From positions 1 to 27,075 of the forward strand of contig JAKCEC010000002.1 in NCBI GenBank assembly GCA_021841725.1: a DNA stretch of 27,075 nt, in the 5' to 3' direction. Positions 14,518 to 23,218 of the stretch are shown one piece after another. Every line of letters begins with the position of its first letter. The first letter of the stretch is position 1. The translations under genes and the position numbers were made by a program. The notes below the pieces were generated by a model. That model was not told the origin of the DNA, made no database searches, and saw nothing but the letters and a program-made list of their open reading frames with translations. Origin of the DNA: Actinomycetes bacterium (GTDB taxonomy: Bacteria; Actinomycetota; Acidimicrobiia; Acidimicrobiales; RAAP-2).

Positions 14518-15419
14518 GACGCGCTCTCGCGCGGGTTCGGGGACCCCAACGAGGGGAGACGGCGCGCGATGGCGTGCGCGGCGCGCGATAGCGCCTCGGG
14601 CGCGTACGTCAAGTACAGCGCGGGCTCGACCAGTTCGAGTTCCATCAAGCGCCAACCGTCGGGCGTGGGGACCAGGTCGACGCGGGCGTAGGCGAGGTCG
14701 GCGAAACGTCCCGTGAGCACCCGCTGCGCGAGGGCGATCGCGTCGGGCCGCTCCTCGGCGCGCGACATCTGGCGCGAACGGAACTCCCCGTCACGTTCCT
14801 CGGGGGCGACCTTCAAGTGGGCTCGTTTGGTCATCGCGTGCGAGAACCGCCCGTCGAAGAAGATCATCGCGTACTCCCCGTGCTCGTCGATCGAGGTGAC
14901 GTAGGGCTGGATCAGCGCGGCGCGGCGCGAGTCGTGCAGTCGCGCGACGTGCTCGCGCGCGGCGTCGTGCTCGCGCGCGGCGAAGCACCGCGCGTCGATC
15001 GAGCCCGCCCCGACGGCGGGCTTGACGACGACGTCGCCCTCGGGGAACGACGGCTCCTCGCCCACCTCGCAGAACGACGTGGCGACGACCGGGACCCCGC
15101 GCGCGGCCAGATCGGCCAGGTAGTGCTTGTCGACGGAGTACTCGATGACGTCGTAGGGATTGAGCAAGCGCGCCCGGGCGCGCGCCCAGCGCAGAAACTC
15201 CTCGACCTGGGCCGCGTAGCCCCAGGTCGATCGCACCACCACCAGGTCGTACGCCGTCCAGTCGACGGCCTGGTCGTCCCAGACCTCGAGCGTCGCGTCG
15301 ACCCCGCGGCGCGCGAGCTCGGCGATCAGCTCGGGCGAGTCGACGTCGACGTGGGCCTCGAGGGACGCGGCGGCGTCGGCGAGCGCGAAGCGCGACGTGG
15401 CCAGGGCGACCCGGCTCAC
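14475..15419 (-). CDS. ATP-grasp ligase, RimK/glutathione-synthetase-like
   Basis: This 314-residue soluble protein has the ATP-grasp fold. An N-terminal Rossmann-like part (1-90) contains VVRSTWGY (61-68). SVDKHYLADLAARGVPVV (95-112) supplies the first ATP lysine, and VVKPAVGAGS (131-140) the second with the glycine loop. RVDLVPTPDGWRLMELELVE (246-265) holds the metal-binding acids. Such enzymes join a carboxylate to an amine using ATP. The substrate is unknown, and the LMELE block also occurs in many uncharacterised actinobacterial ligases. I chose the GTG at 15419 because it overlaps the nuoN stop (GTGA); the open frame extends 18 codons further upstream within nuoN. It is the last gene of the complex I operon, ending in the inverted repeat. 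Confidence 0.78.
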   Translation of the reverse strand: MSRVALATSRFALADAAASLEAHVDVDSPELIAELARRGVDATLEVWDDQAVDWTAYDLVVVRSTWGYAAQVEEFLRWARARARLLNPYDVIEYSVDKHYLADLAARGVPVVATSFCEVGEEPSFPEGDVVVKPAVGAGSIDARCFAAREHDAAREHVARLHDSRRAALIQPYVTSIDEHGEYAMIFFDGRFSHAMTKRAHLKVAPEERDGEFRSRQMSRAEERPDAIALAQRVLTGRFADLAYARVDLVPTPDGWRLMELELVEPALYLTYAPEALSRAAHAIARRLPSLGSPNPRESASRYPSRAPGVSREG

Positions 15420-16897
15420 GGCAAGAAGTACACCGTCGCGTGCTGGGCCAGGGTCACCAGGGGACCCGGCCACACGCCGAACAACAGGGTCAGCACGACC
15501 CCCGCCCCGATGACGATCGCCGTCGCGCGCGGGACCACCACGCGCACCGCGTCGAGTTCGTCGTCGGGCTCCGCGTAGAGCACCACGGTCCAGCGCAAGT
15601 AGAACGACGCCGCGATGGCGGCGCTCAGGAGCGCGATCAACGCCAACAGCGATCCCCCCGCGTCGACGGCCGCGGCCAGCACCGAGTACTTCGCGTAGAA
15701 GCCGGCGGTCAGGGGCGCACCCAGTTGGGACAGCAGCAGCACGGCCAGCGCCGCGCCCAGCCAGGGCTGGCGCCGCGCGAGTCCCCGGTAGGACTCGAGC
15801 GAGTGGCGCTCGTCACCCAACCCGCCCATCACCGTGAGCACGGCGAAGGTCGCCACCACCGTGGGCGCGTAGGTCATCAGGTAGAACAACAGGGCGGCCG
15901 ACCCGCGGGCGGTCCCCGCCCACACGCCGATCAGGATGAAGCCCGCGTGGTTGATCGACGAGTACGCCAGCAGGCGCTTCGCGTTGCGCTGCGGGAGGGC
16001 GAGGGCCGCGCCCACCACGGTCGTCAAGACCACCAGCACCCACAAGATGGGCCGCCAGGTGTCGAGTTGCGTGCCCAGTCCCGAGATCAACACGCGCACT
16101 AACGCCGCGAAGGCGCCGACCTTGACGATCGAGGCCATGAAGCCCGTCACCGGGGTGGGAGCACCCTCGTAGACGTCGGGCGACCACATATGAAAGGGCA
16201 CCGCCGCCACCTTGAAGGCGAACCCGATCAACAAGAGGGCGCCGCCCGCCACCAACAGTCCGGGTCGTAGCACGACGTTGGAACCGAGGAAGTACGAGAT
16301 GGTACTCAGGTTCGTCGATCCGGTCGCGCCGTAGAGCAGGGCCGCCCCGTAGATGAAGATGGCCGAGGCGAAGCCGCCGAGCACGAAGTACTTGAGCGAG
16401 GCCTCCGCGGACTCGGTCTTGCGCCGATCCAGCGCGACCAGGACGTAGAGCCCGAGGGAGAGGATCTCCAGGCCCAAGAAGATGACGATCAGGTCGTTCG
16501 CCTGGGTCATTAAGAGCGCCCCGGCACTCGCGGCCATCGCCAGGATCTGGTACTCGGGTCCGCGCACGTTCTCGCGCACCGCCCAGTCGTGCGCCACCAG
16601 GGCCGCGAGGCCCACCGAGACCGCGATCACCGCGCTCGCCACGACCGAGAATCCGTCGAGGACCACCGCGTGCGCGACCGTCGTCGACGCGCCCGCGTGG
16701 TCGAGTCCGCGCCACTGGAAGTACGTGGTCACCAGCACCGCGACCGAGGTGAGGACGGTCACCGACGTCGAGAACAGCATCGGCACCGTACGGCGCCACA
16801 GGGCCGAGGTGATGAGGAGCACGAGGGCGGCGCCGAAGTACAGCAGGACCGGCAGAATGGTCAGGTAGTGAATGGAGGGGATGGTCACGGTGTTCAC
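15416..16897 (-). CDS. nuoN: NADH-quinone oxidoreductase subunit N
   Basis: This 493-residue antiporter-like membrane subunit of complex I has about 14 transmembrane helices. The proton-path residues are present: Glu144 in LGLEILSLGL, Lys229 in FAFKVAAVPFH with His236, and Lys259 in ASIVKVGAF. The block KVAAVPFHMWSPDVYEGAPT is typical of NuoN. It is one of the three proton-pumping modules of the membrane arm. The start is a GTG at 16897 overlapping the nuoM stop (GTGA); the frame open further upstream runs through nuoM. Its own stop overlaps the start of the ATP-grasp gene. Confidence 0.95.
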   Translation of the reverse strand: MNTVTIPSIHYLTILPVLLYFGAALVLLITSALWRRTVPMLFSTSVTVLTSVAVLVTTYFQWRGLDHAGASTTVAHAVVLDGFSVVASAVIAVSVGLAALVAHDWAVRENVRGPEYQILAMAASAGALLMTQANDLIVIFLGLEILSLGLYVLVALDRRKTESAEASLKYFVLGGFASAIFIYGAALLYGATGSTNLSTISYFLGSNVVLRPGLLVAGGALLLIGFAFKVAAVPFHMWSPDVYEGAPTPVTGFMASIVKVGAFAALVRVLISGLGTQLDTWRPILWVLVVLTTVVGAALALPQRNAKRLLAYSSINHAGFILIGVWAGTARGSAALLFYLMTYAPTVVATFAVLTVMGGLGDERHSLESYRGLARRQPWLGAALAVLLLSQLGAPLTAGFYAKYSVLAAAVDAGGSLLALIALLSAAIAASFYLRWTVVLYAEPDDELDAVRVVVPRATAIVIGAGVVLTLLFGVWPGPLVTLAQHATVYFLP

Positions 16898-18396
16898 TTG
16901 ATCACGCTCGCGGTGGCGACCTGGGTGACGAGAGTGTGCACCGAGGGGGTGATGCGGTTCAGGACCGGCTGGGGAAAGACGCCGAGGAGCACGATCAAGA
17001 CGACCACCGGGGCCAGGACCCAACGCTCACCGGCGGACGCGTCCGTCACGGTGGCGTTGGCGCCGAGCGCGCGACCGTGAAAGACACGCTGGTAGGCCCA
17101 CAGGAGGTACACCGCCGAGGCGAGGACCCCGAGGGCCGCGACCGCGCTCCACCAGGCGTGGGTCGTGAAGGTGCCGATCAGGATCAGGTACTCCGACACG
17201 AATCCCGAGAGACCCGGCAGGCCGATGCTGGCCAACATGGCCACGGTGAAGAGCCCCGCCATCACCGGCGCGGGGCCCTGCAGGCCCGCGAAATCCGCGA
17301 TCTGGATACTGGCGCGACGCCGCTCGAGGAAGCCGATGATCAAGAAGAAGCCAATGGTGATGATGCCGTGGTTGAACATCAACAGCACCGCGCCGGTGAC
17401 CCCGATGGTCGAGCCCGACATGATCCCGAGCGTGATGAAGCTCATCTGGGCCAGTGACGAGTACGCCACGAAGCGCTTGAGGTCCGCGGCCACGCAGGCC
17501 AGCACCGACCCGTAGAGGATACCGATGACGGCCAGCGTCAAGACGTAGGGTCGCACGCTCACCTGCGCCAGCGGCAACAGGCCCACCGCGAAGCGCAGTA
17601 GTCCGTAACTGCCGAGCTTGGCCAGGAGAGCCGAGAGCTCGATGGAACCCGCGGTCGGCGCCTCGGCGTAGGTCAGCGGGGACCAGGTGTGCAGGGGCCA
17701 GACCGGGGCCTTGGCGCCGAAGGCCACCGCGAAGGCCACGAACAACCACACCGCCGTCGCGTGCGACATCGACGTGGCGGCCATCGCCCCGTAGGCGAAG
17801 GTCAGCGCCGCGGTCGGGTGCTGGTGCTGGTAGGCGAAGCCCATGTACAAGATACCGATCAGCAGGAACGCCGACGCGGTGAAGGTGTACAAGAAGAACT
17901 TGAGCGCCGCGCGCGTGCGTTCCTTCGCGCCCCAGCCCGAGATGATGAAGTAGCACGGCACCAGGGTCAGCTCGAAGAACACGAAGAACTCCAGCACGTC
18001 GTGCGCGACGAAGGAGCCCATGGTGAGGCTCGTCAGGATCAACAGCCACGAGACGAAAGCCGGCTCGCGGCGCTTGTCGCGCCCCCCGAGCAGCGACAGC
18101 AGCAACACGAGCGCGGTCAAGACCACCATCAACAGACTCAATCCGTCGAGGGCGACGTCGTAGGCCAGTCCCAGCGGCGCCGAGACGACGTGACGCGAGA
18201 GGAAGTCGTAGCCCTGGGCGCCGGCCACGTTGCTCTTGTAGAGTACGGCCACCACCAGGGTCAACACGACTTCGAGGGCTCCGACGCCCACCGCGACGCG
18301 ATAGGCGGCGTCGGGGGTGCGACGCACCGCCATCGCCACCAGGGCCCCGAGCAGGGGCAGCACGATCAACGCGCTCAGCCAGAGGGAGGAGTGCAT
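16894..18396 (-). CDS. nuoM: NADH-quinone oxidoreductase subunit M
   Basis: This is a 500-residue proton-pumping membrane subunit. Glu142 in FVFFELTLVPCYFI, Lys229 and His236 in GAKAPVWPLHTWSP, and Lys260 in ALLAKLGSYG are the conserved charged residues of the channel. Its length is normal for the family. The ATG at 18396 lies two bases after the nuoL stop, with GTGAGG just upstream in the end of nuoL. A much longer open frame continues upstream but only overlaps nuoL in another frame. The nuoN GTG overlaps its stop. Confidence 0.95.
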   Translation of the reverse strand: MHSSLWLSALIVLPLLGALVAMAVRRTPDAAYRVAVGVGALEVVLTLVVAVLYKSNVAGAQGYDFLSRHVVSAPLGLAYDVALDGLSLLMVVLTALVLLLSLLGGRDKRREPAFVSWLLILTSLTMGSFVAHDVLEFFVFFELTLVPCYFIISGWGAKERTRAALKFFLYTFTASAFLLIGILYMGFAYQHQHPTAALTFAYGAMAATSMSHATAVWLFVAFAVAFGAKAPVWPLHTWSPLTYAEAPTAGSIELSALLAKLGSYGLLRFAVGLLPLAQVSVRPYVLTLAVIGILYGSVLACVAADLKRFVAYSSLAQMSFITLGIMSGSTIGVTGAVLLMFNHGIITIGFFLIIGFLERRRASIQIADFAGLQGPAPVMAGLFTVAMLASIGLPGLSGFVSEYLILIGTFTTHAWWSAVAALGVLASAVYLLWAYQRVFHGRALGANATVTDASAGERWVLAPVVVLIVLLGVFPQPVLNRITPSVHTLVTQVATASVIK

Positions 18397-18398
18397 CT

Positions 18399-20270
18399 CT
18401 ACCTCACCCGTCCCACGAGGTACACGACGATGACGGTCGCCCCGAGCACCATGGCCAGCGCGTATTGACGCACCATGCCCGCTTGCAGTTTGCGAATTCC
18501 CTCGCCACTTCGTCGCACCGATCCTCCGAGACCCTCCACCGCGCCGTCGATGACCCGTTCCTCGACGACGTCGGAGGAGAACTGCGCCGCCGTGGCGAGC
18601 GGACGCGCCAACGTGGCGTCGTAGGCGTCGTCCCAGTGCCACACGTGCTCGAAGAACGGCTTCTCGAAGGTGGCGGACTCGACGCGGTTGCGCCAAATGG
18701 TGAAGGCCGCGAAGAGGCCGATGGCGGCGGCGGCCACGTCGACCAGGGCCAGTCCGGTCTGCAGGGTGGTGCTCTGCGCCGCGCTCGGGGCCACGTACCC
18801 GAAGGTCGGGGCCAGGAAGTGGGTGAGGGAGAACCCGTGCGCCCACGGCAGGTCCAAGACACCACCGAACACGCTCAGCACGGCGAGGATCAACAGCGGC
18901 ACGGTCATCGCCACGGGGGATTCGTGGGGGTCGTGCTGGTGGGTGACCTCGCGGAAGCGTTCGGACCCGCGAAAGGTCAGCACGAAGAGGCGACTCATGT
19001 AGTAGGCCGTCAGAATCGCCGTCAGGACGCCGAGGACCCACAGCGGTTTGTTGTGGGTGAACACGTTGGTCAGCACGTCTCCCTTGGACCAGAAGCCCGC
19101 GAAGGGGGGCACGCCCGAGATGGTGAGCCAGCCGATGAGGAAGGTCGGGAAGGTGAGGGGGAGCCACCGCGCGAGGCCGCCCATCTTGCGCATGTCCTGT
19201 TCGCCGCCGAGCGAGTGGATCACCGAGCCCGACCCGAGGAACAAGAGGGCCTTGAAGAACGCGTGACTGACCATCAAGAAGATCGCGGCGCCGTAGGCGC
19301 CCACGCCGACGGCCAGGACCATGTACCCGATCTGGGACACGGTCGAGAAGGCGAGGACCTTCTTGATGTCCTTTTGCGCGGTGGCGATGGTGGCCGCGAC
19401 GAACGCGGTCACTCCCCCGATGATGGCGATGCTCATGCGCCCCGAGGAGGACAGCGCCAGCACCGGCGACATCCGCACGAGCAGGTACACCCCGGCGGTG
19501 ACCATGGTCGCGGCGTGGATCAGGGCGGAGACGGGGGTCGGACCCTCCATCGCGTCGGGCAACCAGTTGAACAGAGGGATCTGGGCGCTCTTGCCGGTCG
19601 CGGCGAGGAGCAGCGCCAGCACCACCAGGGTCGCCACCGTCGGCGAGAGCAGCGACGTGGAGGAGAAGACGCCCAGGTACGTCAGCGTGTGGGTGTGGGT
19701 GAAGAGCAGGAACATCGCCACCAGCAGGCCCACGTCACCGACGCGGTTGTAGATGAACGCCTTCTTGCCCGCCGAGGCGGCCGCATCGCGGTCGAAGTAG
19801 TAGCTCACGAGCCAGTAGGAGCACACCCCCACGCCCTCCCACCCGACGAACGTCAGCACCAGGTTGTTCGCCAGGACCAGGGTCAACATCGAGAAGACGA
19901 AGAGGTTCAGGTAGAGGAAGAACTTGCGAAAGTCCTTCTCGCCCTCCATGTACGCCGTCGAGTACCAGTGGATCAGCGTCGAGATGCCCGTCACGAAGAG
20001 CGACATGGTGATCGACAAGGGATCGACCAGAATGGCCGCGGGGACGTGCAGCGTGTCCACCGAGATCCACGTGAAGAGGTTCACCGTCACCTCGCGCGAG
20101 TGATCGTGCAGCACTTGGACGAACGTGAGCACACTGGCCAGGAAACTCAGGCCCACCACGCCGGTCGCGATGACGCCGACCGACCGGTTGCCGAGGGACC
20201 GGCCGTTCAACAAGACGAAGAGGAATCCGGCCAGGGGCAAGATCATGATCAGTGGTGCGAGATGCGTCAT
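18399..20270 (-). CDS. nuoL: NADH-quinone oxidoreductase subunit L
   Basis: This 623-residue distal pump subunit of complex I is the longest of the three antiporter-like proteins. Glu145 in GWEGVGVCSYWLVSYYF, Lys227 in ATGKSAQIPLFNWLPDAM and His252 in IHAATMVTAGVY are the family's key residues. The C-terminal part (about 525-620) contains the long amphipathic stretch that lies along the membrane arm and a final anchor helix. The ATG at 20270 shares one base with the nuoK stop (TGATG). The full-length frame, with every expected block in order, suggests an intact gene. Confidence 0.96.
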   Translation of the reverse strand: MTHLAPLIMILPLAGFLFVLLNGRSLGNRSVGVIATGVVGLSFLASVLTFVQVLHDHSREVTVNLFTWISVDTLHVPAAILVDPLSITMSLFVTGISTLIHWYSTAYMEGEKDFRKFFLYLNLFVFSMLTLVLANNLVLTFVGWEGVGVCSYWLVSYYFDRDAAASAGKKAFIYNRVGDVGLLVAMFLLFTHTHTLTYLGVFSSTSLLSPTVATLVVLALLLAATGKSAQIPLFNWLPDAMEGPTPVSALIHAATMVTAGVYLLVRMSPVLALSSSGRMSIAIIGGVTAFVAATIATAQKDIKKVLAFSTVSQIGYMVLAVGVGAYGAAIFLMVSHAFFKALLFLGSGSVIHSLGGEQDMRKMGGLARWLPLTFPTFLIGWLTISGVPPFAGFWSKGDVLTNVFTHNKPLWVLGVLTAILTAYYMSRLFVLTFRGSERFREVTHQHDPHESPVAMTVPLLILAVLSVFGGVLDLPWAHGFSLTHFLAPTFGYVAPSAAQSTTLQTGLALVDVAAAAIGLFAAFTIWRNRVESATFEKPFFEHVWHWDDAYDATLARPLATAAQFSSDVVEERVIDGAVEGLGGSVRRSGEGIRKLQAGMVRQYALAMVLGATVIVVYLVGRVR

Positions 20271-20575
20271 CAGCCCTGCAGTTCCGAGAGTTCGTCGACC
20301 GAGGTCGAGGAGCGACGGCGAAAGACCGCCACCACGATGCCGAGTCCGACCGTCACCTCAGCGGCGGCGACCACCATGATGAAGAAGACCGTCGTCTGAC
20401 CGCCGATGTCGCTCATGGTGCGCGCGAAGGTGACGAACGTGAGGTTCACGGCGTTCAACATGAGCTCGATGCACATGAACATGATCAGGGCGCTGCGCCG
20501 CGTGAGGACGCCGAAGGCCCCCACGCCGAACAGCACCGCCGCCAAGACCAAGAACCACGAGACGGGGATCGTCAC
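20270..20575 (-). CDS. nuoK: NADH-quinone oxidoreductase subunit K
   Basis: This 101-residue protein has three transmembrane helices, the usual size. Glu37 in [12 protein letters not shown] and Glu73 in [12 protein letters not shown] match the two membrane glutamates needed for proton transfer (Glu36 and Glu72 in E. coli). It starts with a GTG that overlaps the nuoJ stop (GTGA), and its stop shares a base with the nuoL ATG. Confidence 0.95.
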   Translation of the reverse strand: MTIPVSWFLVLAAVLFGVGAFGVLTRRSALIMFMCIELMLNAVNLTFVTFARTMSDIGGQTTVFFIMVVAAAEVTVGLGIVVAVFRRRSSTSVDELSELQG

Positions 20576-21213
20576 GACTCCACCTCCTGGGACGCGACGT
20601 CCTCGTCGAACCGCCCGGCGTCGGCCGCCGTTTCCTCGACGTCGTCGTCGACGTCGTCGACCTCGGCGGTGCGCTCGCGGCGCGCCAGCAGGACCGCGCC
20701 GACGACCGCGATGATGAGCAGGCCGGCCGTCGCCTCGAAGGCCAGGAGGTAGGTCGTAAAGACCGAATCGCCCAACTGCGTGACGTTGCCCGCCCCCGTC
20801 GCCAGCGCCGTGCCGCCCGTCGACGCCGAGAGGACGCCACTCACCCAGTGCGAGTTGGCCATGAGGTAGATCACGCCGGCCACGGTGATCGCCACGCCCA
20901 GGCCCGCGAACCAGCGCTGACCGACCAACGGTTCCACGTGAGGGTGCTTGGACTTATCCACGCCCAAGAACATGATGACGAACAAGAACAGCACCACGAT
21001 GGCCCCGGCGTAGACGATGATCTCCACCGCGGCCAAGAAGTCGGCGCTCTGCTCGAGGAACGCCACGGCCACCCCGAGCAGGCTCAAAATGAGACTGAGC
21101 GCGGAGTGCACCGGGTTCGTCATCGCGATCACGCCGACGGCCCCGACCAGGATCATGACGGCGGCGCTCACGAAGACCAGGACGTCGGGGATGGCGTACG
21201 TCGTGGCCAACAT
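20572..21213 (-). CDS. nuoJ: NADH-quinone oxidoreductase subunit J
   Basis: This is a 213-residue membrane subunit with about five helices. The conserved third-helix block, [20 protein letters not shown], is where this subunit undergoes its conformational switch in known structures. The C-terminal 30 residues form an acidic tail ([11 protein letters not shown] and onward) encoded by a GTC/GAC-rich run at about 20641-20660. The ATG at 21213 shares one base with the nuoI stop (TGATG). A longer open frame upstream only overlaps nuoI. Confidence 0.93.
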   Translation of the reverse strand: MLATTYAIPDVLVFVSAAVMILVGAVGVIAMTNPVHSALSLILSLLGVAVAFLEQSADFLAAVEIIVYAGAIVVLFLFVIMFLGVDKSKHPHVEPLVGQRWFAGLGVAITVAGVIYLMANSHWVSGVLSASTGGTALATGAGNVTQLGDSVFTTYLLAFEATAGLLIIAVVGAVLLARRERTAEVDDVDDDVEETAADAGRFDEDVASQEVES

Positions 21214-21968
21214 CAGCTCTCCCCCTTCGTGCGACGACGCGGACGACGCTCCTCGAGTGTCTTCAGCAATCCTTGCAGGCCCCGCTGATCGAGGGGGACG
21301 TCGTCGGGCTCGAGGTGCCGCGAGAAGACCTCGCGGATCTGCTTGGAGCCGGTGGCCGCGTCGTCGCGTCGGGGGGACTGTCCCGCTTCGGCCGCGCGCA
21401 CCCCCACCCCGAGTTCGCCGCTCCACTGCGTCACGCCCTCGAAGGTCGCGTCGCCGGCGGGCGACGTGGCGCGCATCCAACCCCCGGTCATCGCCGCCTC
21501 ACCGGGTCGCCAGTCCTCCCACGGCAGGCGCTGGGGGAAGCCTTCGTCGTCCACCAGGAGCTGCGCCTTGGTGTAGATCGCGTCGGCCCGATTGGTGAAG
21601 GAGAACTCGAACATCTTGGACTCGGTGATGGCCTGGGTGGGGCACGCCTCGACGCACAGGTCACAGTGGATGCAGCGCAGGTAGTTGATCTCGTAGACGT
21701 AGCCGTAGCGTTCGCCCGGTGACACCGGGTGGTCCGCGGGATTGTCCAGTCCGCGTACGTAGATGCAATTGACGGGGCACACGCCGGCGCAGAGTTCACA
21801 ACCGATGCACTTCTCCATCCCGTCCTCGTAGCGATTGAGGACGTGTCGCCCGTGCTGGCGCGGTTGCTTGGGTCGCTTCACCTGGGGATAGGAATTAGTG
21901 ACGCGAGGCTTGCCCAGGTGCGCCAGGGTCAGCTTGAAACCGCCGAAGAAGTCAGTCCAACCGGCCAT
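21213..21968 (-). CDS. nuoI: NADH-quinone oxidoreductase subunit I, two [4Fe-4S] clusters
   Basis: This 251-residue peripheral subunit carries clusters N6a and N6b and passes electrons toward quinone. The first motif is CIGCELCAGVC at 54-64 with Pro65, plus an extra Cys68. The second is CIHCDLCVEAC at 99-109 with Pro110. Family members are usually about 160-220 residues. This one has a basic, low-complexity extension of some 80 residues after TGGWMRATSPAG (161-172), ending RRPRRRTKGES. The ATG at 21968 overlaps the nuoH stop by one base (TAATG). Confidence 0.94.
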   Translation of the reverse strand: MAGWTDFFGGFKLTLAHLGKPRVTNSYPQVKRPKQPRQHGRHVLNRYEDGMEKCIGCELCAGVCPVNCIYVRGLDNPADHPVSPGERYGYVYEINYLRCIHCDLCVEACPTQAITESKMFEFSFTNRADAIYTKAQLLVDDEGFPQRLPWEDWRPGEAAMTGGWMRATSPAGDATFEGVTQWSGELGVGVRAAEAGQSPRRDDAATGSKQIREVFSRHLEPDDVPLDQRGLQGLLKTLEERRPRRRTKGES

Positions 21969-23218
21969 TACTCCCCCTCGTCCTCGTCGTCGCGCGCGTC
22001 GCTCACCGCGCGGATGACCTCGCCGGGCAACGGCCGTTCGCCCACGGTGGGCATCAGTGCACCGACCCCGCTGGCGCGATCCGCCCCGAGTTCGAACGCG
22101 CGACTGAGCAGCGTCCACGCCAAGATCACCACGGCCGCCATGGCGAAGCCGTCGGCGGGCTTGACCAGGAAGCCGGCGACGATGAGCATCCAGCCGAGCG
22201 ACAGCGGGATCAGTCGCTTCCACCCGAGTTCCATCACCTGGTCGTAGCGGAAACGCGGGAGGGCCGCGCGGAACCAGATGTAGGAGAACGCGAAGGCCGT
22301 CGTCTTGGCGAGGAACCAGAGGATGGGGAACACCCAGCGCAGGTGCGCAATGTTGGGCACGTACCCCGCGGGCCCCCCGAGGAAGAGCGTCACGATCAAC
22401 GCCGACATCGTCAGGGTGTTCATGAACTCCGCCATGAAGAAGAGGGCGAAGCGAATCGACGAGTACTCGGTGTGGAAGCCGCCCACCAATTCACTCTCCG
22501 CCTCGACCACGTCGAAGGGCGGACGACCCAACTCCGCGGTGATGGCGATGACGAACACCACGAAGGGGACCACGCCGAGTCGGATGAGGTTCCAGTGCCA
22601 GATGCCCCCGCCCTGGCTGGTCACGATGTCGTGGGTCGACAGCGAACCCGAGATCAACGCCACGGTGACGATGGTCATGCCCAGCGCCGCCTCGTAGGAG
22701 ATCATCTGGGCGCTGGCGCGCACCGAGGACAACAAGGGGTACTTCGAGCCCGACGCCCACCCCGCCAGCATGATGCCGTAGACCGAGATGCCCGACATCG
22801 CCAACATCACCAGGATGCCCATCGGCGGGTTGGCGATCTGCAACTCGATGACGTGGCCGGCCACGACCACCGTGCCCCCGAGGGGGATGACCGAAAAAGT
22901 GATCAGCGCCGGCACGAGCACCAGGTACGGCGCCAACTTGAAGACGACGCGGTCCGCCTCGGCGGGCATGAGGTCCTCTTTGGCGAAGAGCTTGATGCCG
23001 TCGGCGAGCGTCTGCAGCAGGCCGAACGGGCCCCAGCGCTGGGGGCCGATGCGACTCTGCATGTCCGAGATCGCCTTGCGCTCGAACCAGATCATCATGG
23101 TGACGGCGCCCATGATCACCGCGAAGCCGACGACCACCTTCACGAGGACGATGATCAGAATCGCCAGGGTGACGTGGAGCCCGTTGGCGAAGAGGGGGTC
23201 GACGCTGGCCAGGCTCAT
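21968..23218 (-). CDS. nuoH: NADH-quinone oxidoreductase subunit H
   Basis: This 416-residue membrane subunit has about eight helices. It joins the peripheral and membrane arms and forms much of the quinone tunnel. WFERKAISDMQSRIGPQRWG (44-63), LADGIKLFAKED and ITAELGRPPFDVVEAESELV are the conserved loops at the quinone chamber, all intact. The C-terminus carries about 40 extra hydrophilic residues ending DDEDEGE. The ATG at 23218 overlaps the nuoG stop by four bases (ATGA). Confidence 0.95.
   Translation of the reverse strand: MSLASVDPLFANGLHVTLAILIIVLVKVVVGFAVIMGAVTMMIWFERKAISDMQSRIGPQRWGPFGLLQTLADGIKLFAKEDLMPAEADRVVFKLAPYLVLVPALITFSVIPLGGTVVVAGHVIELQIANPPMGILVMLAMSGISVYGIMLAGWASGSKYPLLSSVRASAQMISYEAALGMTIVTVALISGSLSTHDIVTSQGGGIWHWNLIRLGVVPFVVFVIAITAELGRPPFDVVEAESELVGGFHTEYSSIRFALFFMAEFMNTLTMSALIVTLFLGGPAGYVPNIAHLRWVFPILWFLAKTTAFAFSYIWFRAALPRFRYDQVMELGWKRLIPLSLGWMLIVAGFLVKPADGFAMAAVVILAWTLLSRAFELGADRASGVGALMPTVGERPLPGEVIRAVSDARDDEDEGE

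Noticed and set aside
18465..20399. 644-codon plus-strand open frame opposite nuoL and nuoK
   Set aside because: It is antisense to two intact complex I genes and its product is a charged low-complexity sequence without domains.
20641..20662. GTC/GAC trinucleotide run
   Set aside because: It is explained by the acidic Asp-Val tail of NuoJ. It is too short to be a separate repeat element, though noted under the tail finding.
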